The notes beneath the pieces are model-generated. The model saw nothing but the letters and a program-made list of their open reading frames with translations, was not told where the DNA came from and did no database searches. From Pseudonocardia sp. CNS-004 (GTDB taxonomy: Bacteria > Actinomycetota > Actinomycetes > Mycobacteriales > Pseudonocardiaceae), in contig MKJV01000123.1 of assembly GCA_001942185.1 (NCBI GenBank), positions 124,001 to 188,000 of the forward strand: a stretch of DNA of 64,000 nucleotides, given 5' to 3'. Below, one piece after another: positions 44,393-54,415 of this stretch. Both the position numbers and the translations under genes were made by a program. Numbering within the stretch: the first letter of the stretch is position 1; the number at the start of each line of letters is the position of its first letter.

Positions 44393-45221
44393 ACGCCTAC
44401 GGCCACAGCGCAGTGACCTGCGGTGATCTGCGCGCTTCGCTCGCCTTCTACCGCGATGCCCTCGGTCTGCCGGTCCTCGACGAGCGATCGACCCAGGACC
44501 GCTCGACGGTCACGCTCGGGCTGCCCGGCACCACCGCGACATGGCTGCTCGAACAGCACCACGGATCGAGCGGCACCCCGCGTCGAGCCGGCCGTGCGAT
44601 CCCGGCTTCGCTCACCTGTGCCTCTACACCGGGGACGCCCAAGGTCTGTTCGACCGCCTGCACCGCAACGGGTTCCGCTCGCGCGGCCCGGTCGTCACGG
44701 TCTCGGCGGGCCCGCACGCCGGAGCCAAGGCCGTGTACACACTGGACCCGGACGGGTTCGCGGTCGAGCTCTACCAGCGGGCTGGGGAGAACGGGCCGCC
44801 GGAGGTCACCGGCTTCTTCCACCACGGGCTCACGGTCCGGGACATGGAGGCCACGCTCGCGTTCTGGCTCGGCGCCCTCGGTGTCGAGCTGGAGAGCCGT
44901 GGTGTCCGGGCCGGCGCGGCCGTGGCCCCCGTCGTCGGCGTGGAACCGGAGTCGATGGAGGCAGTTTTCGTGAGCCTGCCGCGGGACCGAACGCCGATCG
45001 AGCTCTTCGAGTACCGCGGCATCGAGCGACACCCTGCGACCGCGCGCGACGAGGATCCTGCGTCGAGCCGGCTCGCCCTGCGGGTGGCCGACCCCGAAGC
45101 TCTCCGCGAGCGCATCGGCGGTGACCACGACCGGCACGGCACGCCGAGGGTCCCGACGCCCGACGGCTACCCGGTTCTCCTGCTCCCCGCTGCCGGTTCC
45201 CGCATCCCGGCCCACCGGTGA
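44389..45221 (+). CDS. two-domain VOC family protein, extradiol-dioxygenase-like (frame broken)
   Basis: About 277 residues with two glyoxalase-type modules, AYGHSAVTCGDLRASLAFYRDALGLPV and GFFHHGLTVRDMEATLAFWLGALGVELE, each followed by a beta hairpin ending in a Glu-rich strand (AVELYQRAG, PIELFEYRG). The layout recalls extradiol dioxygenases and two-domain glyoxalases. The frame changes by one base near 44590, before DPGFAHLCLYTGDAQ. Its GTG overlaps the epimerase stop and its stop overlaps the next start, giving tight coupling. Whether it binds iron and cleaves a catechol is not established. Confidence 0.75.
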
Positions 45222-46116
45222 TCGACATGGCTGTACCCGAGTACGCGGAGATCGGGTACGGCGGGGTCACCGTGCTGGCCGCCGCCTGCCGCGGTGCATA
45301 TCCGTACGGCAACTCGTTGCTCGTACGCGGCACCGCCGAGACCCTGGTCATCGATCCGTCCCTGTCGCTCGTCGCCGTGGCGCCGCCTGCGGACACGGTC
45401 GTCGTGAGCCATGCGCACGAGGACCACGTTGCCGGTCTCGTGCGCTACGAGGTGCCTGTCCACGTCCATGAGGCGGACCTCCCCGCGGTGCGCTCCCGCG
45501 AGATCATGCTCGCGGGTTACGGTTTGCCACCCCACGTTGCCGACGGGTTCGACAGGACCCTTCGGAACGAGTTCCACGTGCAGGCCCGTCCGGACGCCGC
45601 GGGGTTCACCGATGGCACGACGTTCGATCTCGGCGGGCGCACGGTGACCGTCGTGCACCTGCCCGGTCACACCGCAGGCCACAGCGGGCTGCTGATCGAA
45701 CCGGACGGGTTCCTCTTCGTGGCCGACATCGACGTGAGCTCCTTCGGTCCGTACTACGGCGACGTCGGCAGCAGCCTCCCGGACTTCGAGGCCTCGATGC
45801 GGCGCTGCCGCGAGATCGAGGCGCGGTGGTACGGCACGTTCCACCAGAAAGGTGTGATCGAGGGCGCGACGGAGTTCCGGCGACGGCTCGACGGCTTCCT
45901 CGCGGTCGTGGCGAGGAGGGACGCCGCGCTGCTGGCCTTCCTCGACGAGCCCCGATCGGTACCGGAGATCGTCGAGCACCGTCTCGTCTACCGACCGCAC
46001 GTCGACCTGCCGCACGTACCGACCGTCGAGCGGAGGACCGCGGTTCAGCACCTGGATCGGTTGATGGGTATCGGCGCGTTGTCGAGGTCGAGCCCGGGCG
46101 GTTCCGCGTCACCTGA
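45218..46116 (+). CDS. MBL-fold metallo-hydrolase (frame broken at the end)
   Basis: About 300 residues of a metallo-beta-lactamase-fold protein: VVVSHAHEDHVAGL near residue 62, VHLPGHTAGHSGLLIEP, FVADIDVSSFGP, and a C-terminal helical extension (FRRRLDGFLAVVARRDAALLAFLDEPRSV) of the LACTB2/glyoxalase II-like kind. The frame shifts near 46078 so that VEVEPGRFRVT ends the protein. A GTG start overlaps the VOC stop; an ATG nine bases on is an alternative. It is unrelated in detail to the MBL protein at 13294. It is probably a thioester or lactone hydrolase (inference). Confidence 0.78.
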
Positions 46117-46448
46117 TGCCGCTGGACCGCCTGTGGACCGGTCGCACGACCGTCGCCCCGCCACCGAACTCGGCAGGCCGGACCTGATCGAGAAGGTGGT
46201 TGTGCAGGATCTGCACACTCGGTTCGGGGTGCACCCGCGTGACGATGACCAGCGGAACATCGACCACGGCGGGCAGCCGCCGGGTAGCTTGAGGTATGTA
46301 GGACTGTCTGACAGTCTGTCGGTCTGGCAATATGCGGCATGGAGGCGGCGAACGTCCGGCACGCCGACGCCGAGCGGCCGCGTCGACGGCCGTGCCCCGG
46401 GGCGCGCGGTCCGGTGTCGTGAGTCCCCGTTGACGGCGAGGAGGTTCG
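46117..46448. other. intergenic region with GACTGTC palindrome
   Basis: About 330 bases with no convincing gene; a residual open frame continues from the preceding MBL gene but encodes no family features. It holds the GACTGTC palindrome at 46302-46316 and is the promoter region for the SDR at 46449. Confidence 0.55.
46301..46316. promoter_or_regulatory. GACTGTC operator, copy A
   Basis: GACTGTCTGACAGTC (46302-46316) is a perfect inverted repeat of seven-base arms about a central T. Thirteen bases, GGACTGTCTGACA, recur exactly in reverse orientation at 55601-55613. Each copy lies upstream of an SDR gene. The form is like GntR/FCD operators, but no GntR gene is in the window. Confidence 0.6.
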
Positions 46449-47280
46449 ATGAGCGTGGCGGGAAAGGTCTGTCTGATCACGGGCGCGGCGGGAGGGCTCG
46501 GCTCGGCGACCGCGCGCCGGCTCGCGGCCGACGGCGTGCGGCTCGTCCTCACCGACGTCGACGGTGAACGGCTCGCGGCACTGGCGAAGGAGCTGCCCGT
46601 CGAGACCGTCGTGCACACCGGTGACGTCGCGAGCGAGGCGGACGTCGAGGCGGCGGTGGCGGCGGGGGTCGAGGCGTTCGGCCGGATCGACCTGCACCAC
46701 CTCAACGCGGGGATCCCGGGTCCGCTCGTCCGGCTGACCGAGCTGTCGGTGCAGGACTGGGACCGCGTCATGGGCATCAACCTGCGCGGGGTGTTCCTCG
46801 GGGTGCGCGAGGCTTTCCGGCAGTACGAACGGCAGGGGGGCGGTGGGGCGATCGTGCTGACCGCCTCGATCGCGTCCTTGCGCGGCAGCGACGACCTGCT
46901 CGCCTACCAGCCTCCAAACACGGCGTGCTGGGCCTCCTCAAGGGTGCCGCGCTCTACGGCGGCCGATCGGGGTGCGGGTCAACGCGGTCGCGCCGGGCAT
47001 CGTCCCGACGGCGTTGTTCGCCGGGGCGGGGGCCTCTCCCGGCGGGGGCGACGACATGGTGCGCCGCGCCGCGACGTCGCCGCTGCGGCGGGCCGGGACG
47101 GGAGACGAGATCGCCTCGGTCGTCGCGTTCCTGCTGGGAGACGGGGCGTCCTACATGACGGGGGAGGTCGTCTCGGTGGACGGCGGCGCGGCCGCGGTGA
47201 GCATCGTGCGGCCGTCGGGCGGTGCCGGGGCGTGGGATCCGCGGCCCGGTGACGTGCGGATGCACCCGGAGCTCGGGTGA
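46449..47280 (+). CDS. short-chain dehydrogenase/reductase (two frame breaks)
   Basis: About 278 residues of a classical SDR: TGAAGGLGSATARRLAADG, TDVDG (Asp favours NAD), HHLNAGIPGP, LTASIASLRGS, and NAVAPGIVPTALF with YMTGEVVSVDGGAAAV. The catalytic Tyr/Lys segment, AYQASKHGVLG, is split by lost bases near 46913 (CAGGCC reads CAGCC) and 46965 (GGGCC reads GGCC). ATG start. It leads a plus-strand operon with a CMD protein and a 3-hydroxyisobutyrate-dehydrogenase-like protein and carries a GACTGTC operator upstream. Confidence 0.82.
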
Positions 47281-47293
47281 GGGAGGAAGGCGC

Positions 47294-47686
47294 ATGACGG
47301 ACGAGCGCTACGACCGTGGACTCGCGATCCGCAAGGAGGTGTTGGGGGAGGCGCACGTGGAGCGCTCGCTCGCCGCGGTCAGCGACTTCTCCCGGCCGAT
47401 CCAGGAGTTCGTGACCGGTGCGTGCTGGGGCGACATCTGGGGCCGGCCGGGCCTGGACCGGCGCACCCGCAGCCTGCTCAACCTGGTGATGCTCACGGCG
47501 CTGGGCCGCAACCACGAGCTGGGTGTGCACGTCCGGGGCGCGATCACCAACGGGGCCACCGAGCAGGAGGTCCAGGAGTCGCTGATGCAGGCCGCGATCT
47601 ACTGCGGGGTGCCGGCCGCGCTGGAGTCGTTCCGGGTGGCCGAGCGCGTGCTCGGGGAGATCGCGGCGGAGCGCAGCGGTGGCTGA
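47294..47686 (+). CDS. carboxymuconolactone decarboxylase (CMD) family protein, copy A
   Basis: A 130-residue all-helical CMD protein: LDRRTRSLLNLVMLTALGRNHELGVHVRGAITNGATEQEVQE then QAAIYCGVPAALESFRVAERVL, the PcaC-like active-site region with the conserved His and YCG. ATG after GGAGGAAGG. It overlaps the next gene by eight bases. It is a paralogue of the CMD gene at 50078. PcaC decarboxylates gamma-carboxymuconolactone in the protocatechuate branch. No other pca gene is here, so a related lactone or beta-keto acid decarboxylation is more likely. Confidence 0.85.
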   Translation: MTDERYDRGLAIRKEVLGEAHVERSLAAVSDFSRPIQEFVTGACWGDIWGRPGLDRRTRSLLNLVMLTALGRNHELGVHVRGAITNGATEQEVQESLMQAAIYCGVPAALESFRVAERVLGEIAAERSGG

Positions 47687-48577
47687 GCAGCAGGGACCCG
47701 CACTGCCGGGCACGGTCGGGTTCGTCGGCCTCGGGCGCATGGGGGAGCCGATGGTGCGGCGGCTCGCCGCCGCGGGCGTCACCGTGCGCGGCCACGACGC
47801 GGTGCCGCGCCCCGCGCTCGCGGATGCCGTGACGCTCGTGGACGAGGCGGCCGACGTCGCCTCCGGCGCCCCGGTCGTGATCCTCATGCTGCCGGACTCG
47901 AACGTCGTCGACGCCGTGGTCCGGGACGCGGGTCTGCTCGACGCGCTCGCTCCCGGCACCGTGCTCGTCGACATGAGCTCCTCGGAGCCCCTGCGGACCC
48001 GCTCACTGGCGGTGGAGGTGGCCGCGCGCGGCGCCGTGCTCGTCGACGCTCCCGTCTCCGGGGGAGTCGGAGGCGCCACCGCGGGCACATGACGATCATG
48101 GTGGGTGGCCCGGACGAGGCGGTTGCGGCGCTCACGCCGCTGCTCGCCGTGCTCGGCAGGGTGCGGCACGTCGGAGGGGTCGGTGCCGGGCACGCGCTCA
48201 AGGCCCTGAACAACCTGATGTCGGCGGCGCACCTCCTGGCCAGTTCGGAGGCGCTGCTGGCCGGGCAGCGGTTCGGCCTCGACCCCGCCGTGATGCTGGA
48301 CGCCGTCAACGGGTCCAGCGGCCGCAGCGGGTCCACCGAGAACAAGTGGCCGAACTTCGTGCTGCCCGCGACGTTCGACTCCGGATTCGCGCTCACGCTG
48401 ATGCTCAAGGACATCCGCATCGCGCTCGGCCTCGCCGAGGCGACCGGCGCGCCGTCGGCGCTCACGGCCCGCACGGTCGAGCTGTGGGCCGAGGCGGCCG
48501 CCGCGCTGGGGCCCGATGCCGACCACACCGAGATCGTGCGGTGGCTGCGGGGAGCGGACCCGTCGGCGGGGGGATGA
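47679..48577 (+). CDS. 3-hydroxyisobutyrate dehydrogenase-like NAD(P) oxidoreductase (frame broken)
   Basis: About 300 residues: N-terminal GFVGLGRMGEPMVRRLAAAG, LMLPDSNVVDAVV, LVDMSSSEPLRTR, the substrate loop DAPVSGGVGGA, and the catalytic Lys region GHALKALNNLMSA followed by a C-terminal helical domain. One base is missing near 48083, just after GATAGT. It ends seven bases before the converging monooxygenase stop. Family members oxidise beta-hydroxy acids or reduce semialdehydes. The position after an SDR and a CMD protein suggests a late intermediate. Confidence 0.86.
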
Positions 48578-48583
48578 GCGCCG

Positions 48584-50067
48584 TCATCGCGCGGTTGCGA
48601 CCCGTCGGATCCCGATGCGGTGCAGCAGCTTCGTCACCACCAGGTACTTCAGGTGCGCGCCCGGCCACTGCGTGATGTTCGCGCCGCCGGGGGAGTGGTA
48701 GTAGTTCGAGCAGCCGGACTCCATCGCGTTGGCCTTCCGCGCGATCTGGCCGTCGATCCACGCGACGTAGCGCCGCTGGATCCGGGGGTCGGTGTCGACG
48801 TACCCCGGGCCGGACTCGAGCCTGCGTACCGCCTTGGCGGCGACCTCGGCCTGCCGCTCCAGCTGGGCGATGATCGAGAAGCCGCCGTTGGTGTTCGGGC
48901 CGTAGAGGATGAAGAAGTTGGGAAAACCGGCGACGGTGATCCCGAGGAACGCCGACGTGCGGTCCGCCCACGCGTCGTGGATGCTGCGCTTGTCGATGCC
49001 CCGGACGTCGAGGTTCGCGAGGAACCGCGTGGGCTGGAAGCCGGTGCTCAGCACGAGCACGTCGATCTCGTGGTGCGCGCCGCGCGCGTCGACCAGCCCG
49101 GTCCCGGTCGCCGAGGTCACGGCGTGCGGGACCAGGTCGACGTGGGGCCGGTTGAAGGCCTCGTAGAAGGTCGAGGCCAGCACGGGCCGCTTGCAGCCCC
49201 ACGGGTAGCCGGGCGTCACGGCCTCGCGGGTGGCGGGGTCGCGGACGGTCCTGCGGATGTAGTCCAGGCAGGAACGGCGCTTGCGCTCCTGCGACTGGCT
49301 GGTCGCGTCGTAGGCCTTGAACCGGGCGATCGACTGGTAGAACAGCCAGCCGCGGTGCACCCACTGCGCACCAGGGACGTGGCGGTAGACCCAGCGTTCC
49401 CGGTCGGTGAAGGGGCGTTCCTGCTTGGGTTCCACCCAGCCGGGTTCGCGTTGGAACACCCGCAGAGACGCCACCCGGTCGGCGATGCCGGGCACGACCT
49501 GCGCCGCGGTGGATCCGGTGCCGACCACCGCCACCCGTTTGCCGGTGAGGTCGACGTCGTGGCGCCACCGGGAGGTGTGGAACGCGACGCCGCGGAACTC
49601 GTCCAGGCCAGGCCAGTCCGGGTGGTTGGGCACGCTGAGCAGCCCGAGCGCGGAGATCACCACGTCGAAGACGTGGCTGTCCCCGTCGGAGGTGGTGAGC
49701 ACGTAGTGGTGCTCGTTCTCGTCCCAGACGACCTCGGTGACCTTGGTGGAGAGCCGCAGGTGCCGGCGCAGCCCGAAGTGGTCGACGATCGCGTTGGCGT
49801 AGCGCAGCAGCTCCGGTTGGCGGGCGTGGGTGTGTGACCAGTCGTAGCGCAGGAACGAGAAGCTGTAGGCGTGCGAGGGGATGTCGACCTCGCAGCGGGG
49901 TAGCGGTTGTCGTACCAGGTGCCGCCCACGTCGGCGGACTGCTCGAAGATCACGAACGTGGCGGACGTCCGCTGCCGCAGCTTGACCGCCGCGGCGATCC
50001 CGCCGAAGCCCGCGCCGACGATGCCCACCCGGACCGTCCGCCGGGGAATCCTTCGTCCCAATCCCAT
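48584..50067 (-). CDS. flavin-containing monooxygenase, Baeyer-Villiger fingerprint (frame broken)
   Basis: About 495 residues. FAD motif GIVGAGFGGIAAAVKL, GGTWYDNRYP, a proper Baeyer-Villiger fingerprint FRGVAFHTSRW near the middle, VAVVGTGSTAAQVV for NADPH, and ALGLLSVPNHP. The N-terminal segment breaks near 49902: after NRYP about seven bases seem missing between short CCCCG repeats, then the sequence resumes as CE-x-DIPSHAYSFSF-like coding. ATG 50067 follows GAGGAAGGG. It ends the minus-strand transporter operon and converges with the dehydrogenase above. It would insert oxygen beside a ketone to give an ester or lactone (family knowledge). Confidence 0.83.
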
Positions 50068-50077
50068 GATCCCTTCC

Positions 50078-50488
50078 TCAGTTCGACGCCGGGTCCGCCG
50101 CGATGGCGCCCGCCTCGGTGAGCACCCGTTCGGCCTGCCGGAACGCCGAGAGCATCGCGGGCGCACCGCAGTACGGGGCGGTGTGCAGCAGCAGCTCCTG
50201 GATCTCGGCGACCGTGCAGCCGTTGGCCAGCGCCGCGCGCAGGTGCGACTCGAACTCGGCCGGCCGGTTCAGCGCGGTCAGGATCCCGAGCGTCACCAGG
50301 CTGCGGGTACGCCGGTCCAGCCCGTCGCGGGTCCAGACGTCGGCCCAGACCGCCCCGGCGATCCAGTCCTGCGCCGGGCGGTTGAAGTCGTCGGCGTTCG
50401 TGTAGTTCCTCTCGACGAGCTCCGCGCCGAACATTGCCCGGCGGACTCCCAGCCCTTCGGTGATGCTCTCCTCGTCCCGGTCCCGCAT
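50078..50488 (-). CDS. carboxymuconolactone decarboxylase (CMD) family protein, copy B
   Basis: A 136-residue paralogue of the CMD protein at 47294: RDGLDRRTRSLVTLGILTALNRPAEFESHLRAALANGCTVAEIQE and HTAPYCGAPAMLSAFRQAERVL. The ATG overlaps the amidohydrolase stop (ATGA) and the stop lies ten bases before the monooxygenase start. Two CMD proteins flanking one operon junction suggest either two decarboxylation or ring-opening steps, or a heteromer. Copy B has a longer N-terminus (MRDRDEESITEGLG). Confidence 0.85.
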   Translation of the reverse strand: MRDRDEESITEGLGVRRAMFGAELVERNYTNADDFNRPAQDWIAGAVWADVWTRDGLDRRTRSLVTLGILTALNRPAEFESHLRAALANGCTVAEIQELLLHTAPYCGAPAMLSAFRQAERVLTEAGAIAADPASN

Positions 50489-51444
50489 CAGCTGCCTGCC
50501 CGGGTCAGGAGGCCGCGCGCGTTCCCGCCGACCATGGCCCGGACGTCGTCGGCGTCGACGCCGTTGTCGAGCAGGCGCCGCACCATCCGCCGGTAGCCGG
50601 TGACCGGCAGGATGTTGCCGGCCTGCCCGAGGTCGGACGAGAAGATCGAGTTCCTGGTGCCGCACGCGTCCAGGTAGGGCCGAAGCGCCTCGTGGGTGAG
50701 CGGCGACTCGGCGCGGTTCACGGCGAGCGCGAGGCAGTGCTCGATCATCGCCCCCTGCCGGGCCCACTCGCCGCACCGCCGGGCATCCGCTCCGACGATG
50801 AACGTCGGATGGCTGATGACGATCCGTTCGACACCGGCCGCGCGCGCCGCCGGAACCAGCACGTCGATCTCGTCCGCGAAGAGGTGGCCGCAGTTGAGGA
50901 TCGCCTCCTGGCCCGCGATGACGTCGAGGACGTCGCGGGCCTCGGGGACGAGCGTGCCGTCCTCGGCCAGCACCGGCAGCGGCTCGTGCGCGCGCAGCGG
51001 CAGCCTGCTCGTCGGGAACCGGCTGTTGTGGTGGTCGTGGTGGAACTGGATGTGGGCGCGCGAGGAGATCGTCGGGAACCACACCACCCGCCCGCCGAGC
51101 CCGAGCACCACCTCGACGGCGTAGGGGTTGAGCCCGCCCACCGTGCGGTTGAGCGCGATGCCGCTGTACACGTCGATCGGCAGCTCGGCCAGCCCCGTGT
51201 CCTGCAGGGCGAGCACGTCGGTCTGCATGCTCAGGTGGTGGGACTTCACGACCATCGCCGAGAAGCCCGCGTTCGCCGCGTCGCGGGCGGCGTCGAGGAT
51301 CCCGATCCGCCGGGGGAACGGGCTCGGCCCGGGGTGGACGTGCAGGTCGACGGCTCCGACCAGCAGGTCGTCGACCTCCGGATCCGGCTGCAGCCGGTCG
51401 GCGTCGAGTTCGGGGTCGAGCAGGGTCTCCTGCGACCGGGTCAT
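50488..51444 (-). CDS. DUF6282-like amidohydrolase family protein
   Basis: A 318-residue metal-dependent hydrolase-like protein: VDLHVHPGPSPFPRR near residue 34 carries the HxH metal pair, MVVKSHHLSMQTDVLAL follows, then ILNCGHLFADEIDVLVPAARAAG, RIVISHPTFIVG and IFSSDLGQAGNILP with the final Asp. The metal-ligand order is that of the amidohydrolase superfamily barrel. The ATG at 51444 follows AAAGGA; a GTG lies just before it. The gene sits between a substrate-binding lipoprotein and a CMD gene. It probably opens a lactone, lactam or amide, or decarboxylates, as ACMSD-like relatives do; unproven. Confidence 0.82.
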   Translation of the reverse strand: MTRSQETLLDPELDADRLQPDPEVDDLLVGAVDLHVHPGPSPFPRRIGILDAARDAANAGFSAMVVKSHHLSMQTDVLALQDTGLAELPIDVYSGIALNRTVGGLNPYAVEVVLGLGGRVVWFPTISSRAHIQFHHDHHNSRFPTSRLPLRAHEPLPVLAEDGTLVPEARDVLDVIAGQEAILNCGHLFADEIDVLVPAARAAGVERIVISHPTFIVGADARRCGEWARQGAMIEHCLALAVNRAESPLTHEALRPYLDACGTRNSIFSSDLGQAGNILPVTGYRRMVRRLLDNGVDADDVRAMVGGNARGLLTRAGS

Positions 51445-51487
51445 CACGCTGTCCTTTCGGTGGGGCTGTTGTCGGGAGCCTGCGGTG

Positions 51488-52519
51488 CTACGGCGTGCGC
51501 ACCTCCTCGAGGACGCTCGCGTCGATCAGGCCCGTGAGCTCCTCCCGGCTGCGCGGCGCGCGGCCGTCCTTGTCGGCGAGCCACTGCTCCTCCGCCACGA
51601 GCACATCGATCAGGTCGGCGGGCAGCGCGCACGGGAAGCGGTGGTGGTGCCAGGACTCGGCGATGAGCGACTGGTCCTGGCCGGTCCGTTCCGCCAGCAG
51701 CGCCTGCATCTCGGCCGGCTCGTCCTCCGCGGCGCGGCACCCGGCGGAGACCTCACGCAGGAAGCCGACGATCTGAGCGCGCTTGGCGGGGTCGGCGAGG
51801 TCGCCCGCCTTCGCGTTGAGGCTGTAGATCTCGCGGTAGGACCCCTCCGGCCGGAAGGTCACGACGTCGGCGCCCAGTGCCTTCACCGCCCGCTCGGAGT
51901 CGGGCTCCCAGATGGAGATCGCGTCCACCTCGCCGTTGATCAGTGCGTCGGCGCCGGCGGGCGCGGTGAGCGAGGTGATCGCGACGTCGGCCTCGGTCAG
52001 CCCGGCGGTCTTCAGCACCTCGCTGAGGAAGACGGCGGCGGAGGTGTTCGCGAAGGTCGCGATCCGCTTGCCCTCGAGGTCGGCGATCGTGGAGATCCCC
52101 GCCGACGGCCGCGCCACGATGCGGTACAGCCCCTCGGTGACGGTCATGACGATGCGGGCGTCCGGGTGTTCGAGCGACATGCGCAGCGTCTGGGTCCCGG
52201 CGTTGCCCGCGAGGTCGGCGATCCCCTCGGTGACGGGCGCGGACCCGCTCGCCGTCCGCCCGCCCACCCCGCTCGAGAGCTGGGAGTCGGTGGCGTTCCA
52301 CAGGTTGGGCACGCCGCCGCTCGCGGTGCCGACGGTGCCGGGCGGCACCTTTGTGGACGCGAGCAGCACGGGTCCGAACTCCAGCACCGAGCTGTGTCCC
52401 ACCACGGCGAGCGGCTGCGGGGGAGCCGCCGGTGGTGCGGGCGGCTCGGGGGGCGGCGCGCCGGCGCAGGCGGCGAGGGCGAGCGCGACGACGGGGGCGA
52501 GCAGGAACGCCTTGCGCAT
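51488..52519 (-). CDS. ABC transporter substrate-binding lipoprotein, SsuA/THI5 (NMT1) type
   Basis: A 343-residue secreted lipoprotein with signal MRKAFLLAPVVALALAAC and the lipobox Cys at residue 18. A proline-rich linker follows, then a periplasmic-binding fold: VLLASTKVPPGTV, IVMTVTEGLYRIVA, IADLEGKRIATFANTSAAVFLSEVL and DAISIWEPDSERAVKALGAD. This fold normally serves nitrate, sulfonate or thiamine-precursor importers, yet the gene lies directly downstream of a polyamine-type ATPase and permeases. ATG follows GGAGAC. It likely feeds an anionic or small organic ligand; identity unknown. Confidence 0.87.
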   Translation of the reverse strand: MRKAFLLAPVVALALAACAGAPPPEPPAPPAAPPQPLAVVGHSSVLEFGPVLLASTKVPPGTVGTASGGVPNLWNATDSQLSSGVGGRTASGSAPVTEGIADLAGNAGTQTLRMSLEHPDARIVMTVTEGLYRIVARPSAGISTIADLEGKRIATFANTSAAVFLSEVLKTAGLTEADVAITSLTAPAGADALINGEVDAISIWEPDSERAVKALGADVVTFRPEGSYREIYSLNAKAGDLADPAKRAQIVGFLREVSAGCRAAEDEPAEMQALLAERTGQDQSLIAESWHHHRFPCALPADLIDVLVAEEQWLADKDGRAPRSREELTGLIDASVLEEVRTP

Positions 52520-52545
52520 GACCGGTCTCCTCGTTGATCGGGTGC

Positions 52546-53621
52546 TCACGCGGCTCGTTCCACCACGAAGGCCTGGGAGGGCACCTCCCACGCGGCCCGG
52601 ACGTGGTCCCCGACGCGCACCCGGATCGCCTCGGTCGACGGCAGGACGGCGGCGCCGGCACCGCCGTCGGACAGGCTCAGGTCGATCCGGGACGACGGGC
52701 CCAGGCGGGACACGTCGGTGACGACGGCGCGACCGAGTTCCAGCCGGGCGGGACCTCGTCGGTGCCGAACACCCGTACTCGTTCCGGCCGGACGACGAGC
52801 ACGCCCTCCGGCGGGTGCCGATCGTCGGCCGTCCGCCACTTCTCGCCGTTCCAGGCGTAGGTCTCGGCGTCGACCCGACGGCCCGCGAACGTGTTCGCCT
52901 CTCCGAGGAAGTTCGCCACGAACAGCGTTCCGGGGTCGTCGTAGAGCTGCGCCGGCCGGCCCACCCGGTCGATCCGGCCCTCGTTGAAGACCGCGATCCG
53001 GTCGGACAGGAACATGGCCTCGTCCTGGTCGTGGGTGACGAACACGAAGGTCAGCCCGACTTCCTGGTGCAGCTTCTTCAGCTCCGCCTGCAGCGACTGG
53101 CGCAGCTTGCGGTCCAGCGCGCCCAGCGGTTCGTCGAGCAGCAGGACCGACGGGGAGAACACCAGCGCCCGGGCCAGCGCGACGCGTTGCTGCTGGCCAC
53201 CGGACAGCTGCGCTGGGCGGCGGTGCTCCATCCCGGACAGCCCGAACCGCTCGAGGATGTCGAGCACGAGCCTGCGGACATCGGGTTTGCCGGTCTTCCG
53301 CTGCCGCAGCGGGTAGGCGACGTTGTCGAAGACCGACATGTGCGGGAACAGCGCGTAGTTCTGGAAGACCATCCCGAAGCCGCGCTTGTGCGGCTGCAGC
53401 TCGGTCAGGTCGACGCCGTTCAGGTGGATCGACCCGGCGGTGGGGTGCACGAACCCGGCGATCATGTTCAGCGTGGTGGTCTTGCCCGAGCCGCTCGGCC
53501 CGAGCAGGGTGAGGAACTCCCCGGAGTCGACGGTCAGCCCGATTCCCGCGACGGCCGCGGCGTCGGTCCCGTACCGCTTCACCAGGTCCCGGATCTCGAG
53601 GTTCCCTGCGGGTGTGCTCAT
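52546..53621 (-). CDS. ABC transporter ATP-binding protein, polyamine/PotA type (frame broken)
   Basis: About 358 residues: Walker A LLGPSGSGKTTTLNM, Q-loop VFQNYALFPHM, signature QLSGGQQQRVALARAL, Walker B SVLLLDEPLGALD, H-loop FVFVTHDQDEAM, and a C-terminal regulatory TOBE domain ending HVRAAWEVPSQAFVVERAA. A base is missing near 52750 (CCGGCC reads CCGCC), before ARLELGRAVVTDV. The ATG overlaps the permease stop. The length and TOBE domain fit the PotA/CysA group. Confidence 0.9.
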
Positions 53622-54415
53622 GCGCCGTCACCACTCCTCTGCTCCGACCGACGCGTCCAGCCGATCTGCACCGCGAGGACCACCGCGCTCACCACGACCA
53701 CGAGGACCGTCGAGGCAGCCGAGATGGTCGGGTCCGCCGCCTCGACGACGGCGTTGAACATCTGCACCGGCAGCGTCACGTTGCCCGGCCCCTGCAGGAG
53801 CAGCGCGATCACCAGCTCGTCGAACGACGCGACGAAGGCGAACACCGCCCCGGCGACGATCCCCGGGAGGATCAGGGGGAACGTCACCGTGCGGAAGGCC
53901 GTCGCCGGTGAGGCGCCGAGGCTGAGGGCGGCCGTGGTGTAGGACCGGTCGTAGCCCTGCAGCCGGGCCAGCACCGCGATGAGCACGAAGGGGATCGCGA
54001 GCGCCGTCTGGCCGAGCACGAGGCCCAGCAGGGTCCCGCTCAGGCCCAGCCGGAGGAACGTCCCGTAGATCGCCAGCGCGATCAGGATGTTGGGGATCAC
54101 GAGCGGTGCGGACAGGGCCGCGGCCCCGGCGATGCGTAGGCGCCGGCCCAGGCGCATCAGCCCGAAGGCGGCGCACGTGCCGATGACGACCGCCAGTGGC
54201 GTGGCGAACGCCGCCACCTGCAGGGACACGAGGACCGCGTCGCGCCACTCGGACGACTCGACGAGGTTGCGGTACCACTGCAGCGACCAGCTCGGGGGCG
54301 GGAACTGGAACGTCGAACCGCCCGAGAGGCTCATCGGGACGAGGAACAGCGTGGGGACCGTGAGGAAGCCTGCGACGGCCCATACCGCGATGTACAGGTA
54401 CGGAGGTTGCTTCAT
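53618..54415 (-). CDS. ABC transporter permease, PotC type
   Basis: A 265-residue, six-helix permease: a first helix IAVWAVAGFLTVPTLFLVPMSL, helices around GTCAAFGLMRL and LVIPNILIALAIYGTFL, and the cytoplasmic EAA-like loop AALSLGASPATAFRTVTFPLILPGIVAGA that docks on the ATPase. ATG overlaps the upstream permease stop (ATGA). It is intact. It forms a heterodimer with the product of 54412-55308. Confidence 0.9.
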   Translation of the reverse strand: MKQPPYLYIAVWAVAGFLTVPTLFLVPMSLSGGSTFQFPPPSWSLQWYRNLVESSEWRDAVLVSLQVAAFATPLAVVIGTCAAFGLMRLGRRLRIAGAAALSAPLVIPNILIALAIYGTFLRLGLSGTLLGLVLGQTALAIPFVLIAVLARLQGYDRSYTTAALSLGASPATAFRTVTFPLILPGIVAGAVFAFVASFDELVIALLLQGPGNVTLPVQMFNAVVEAADPTISAASTVLVVVVSAVVLAVQIGWTRRSEQRSGDGA

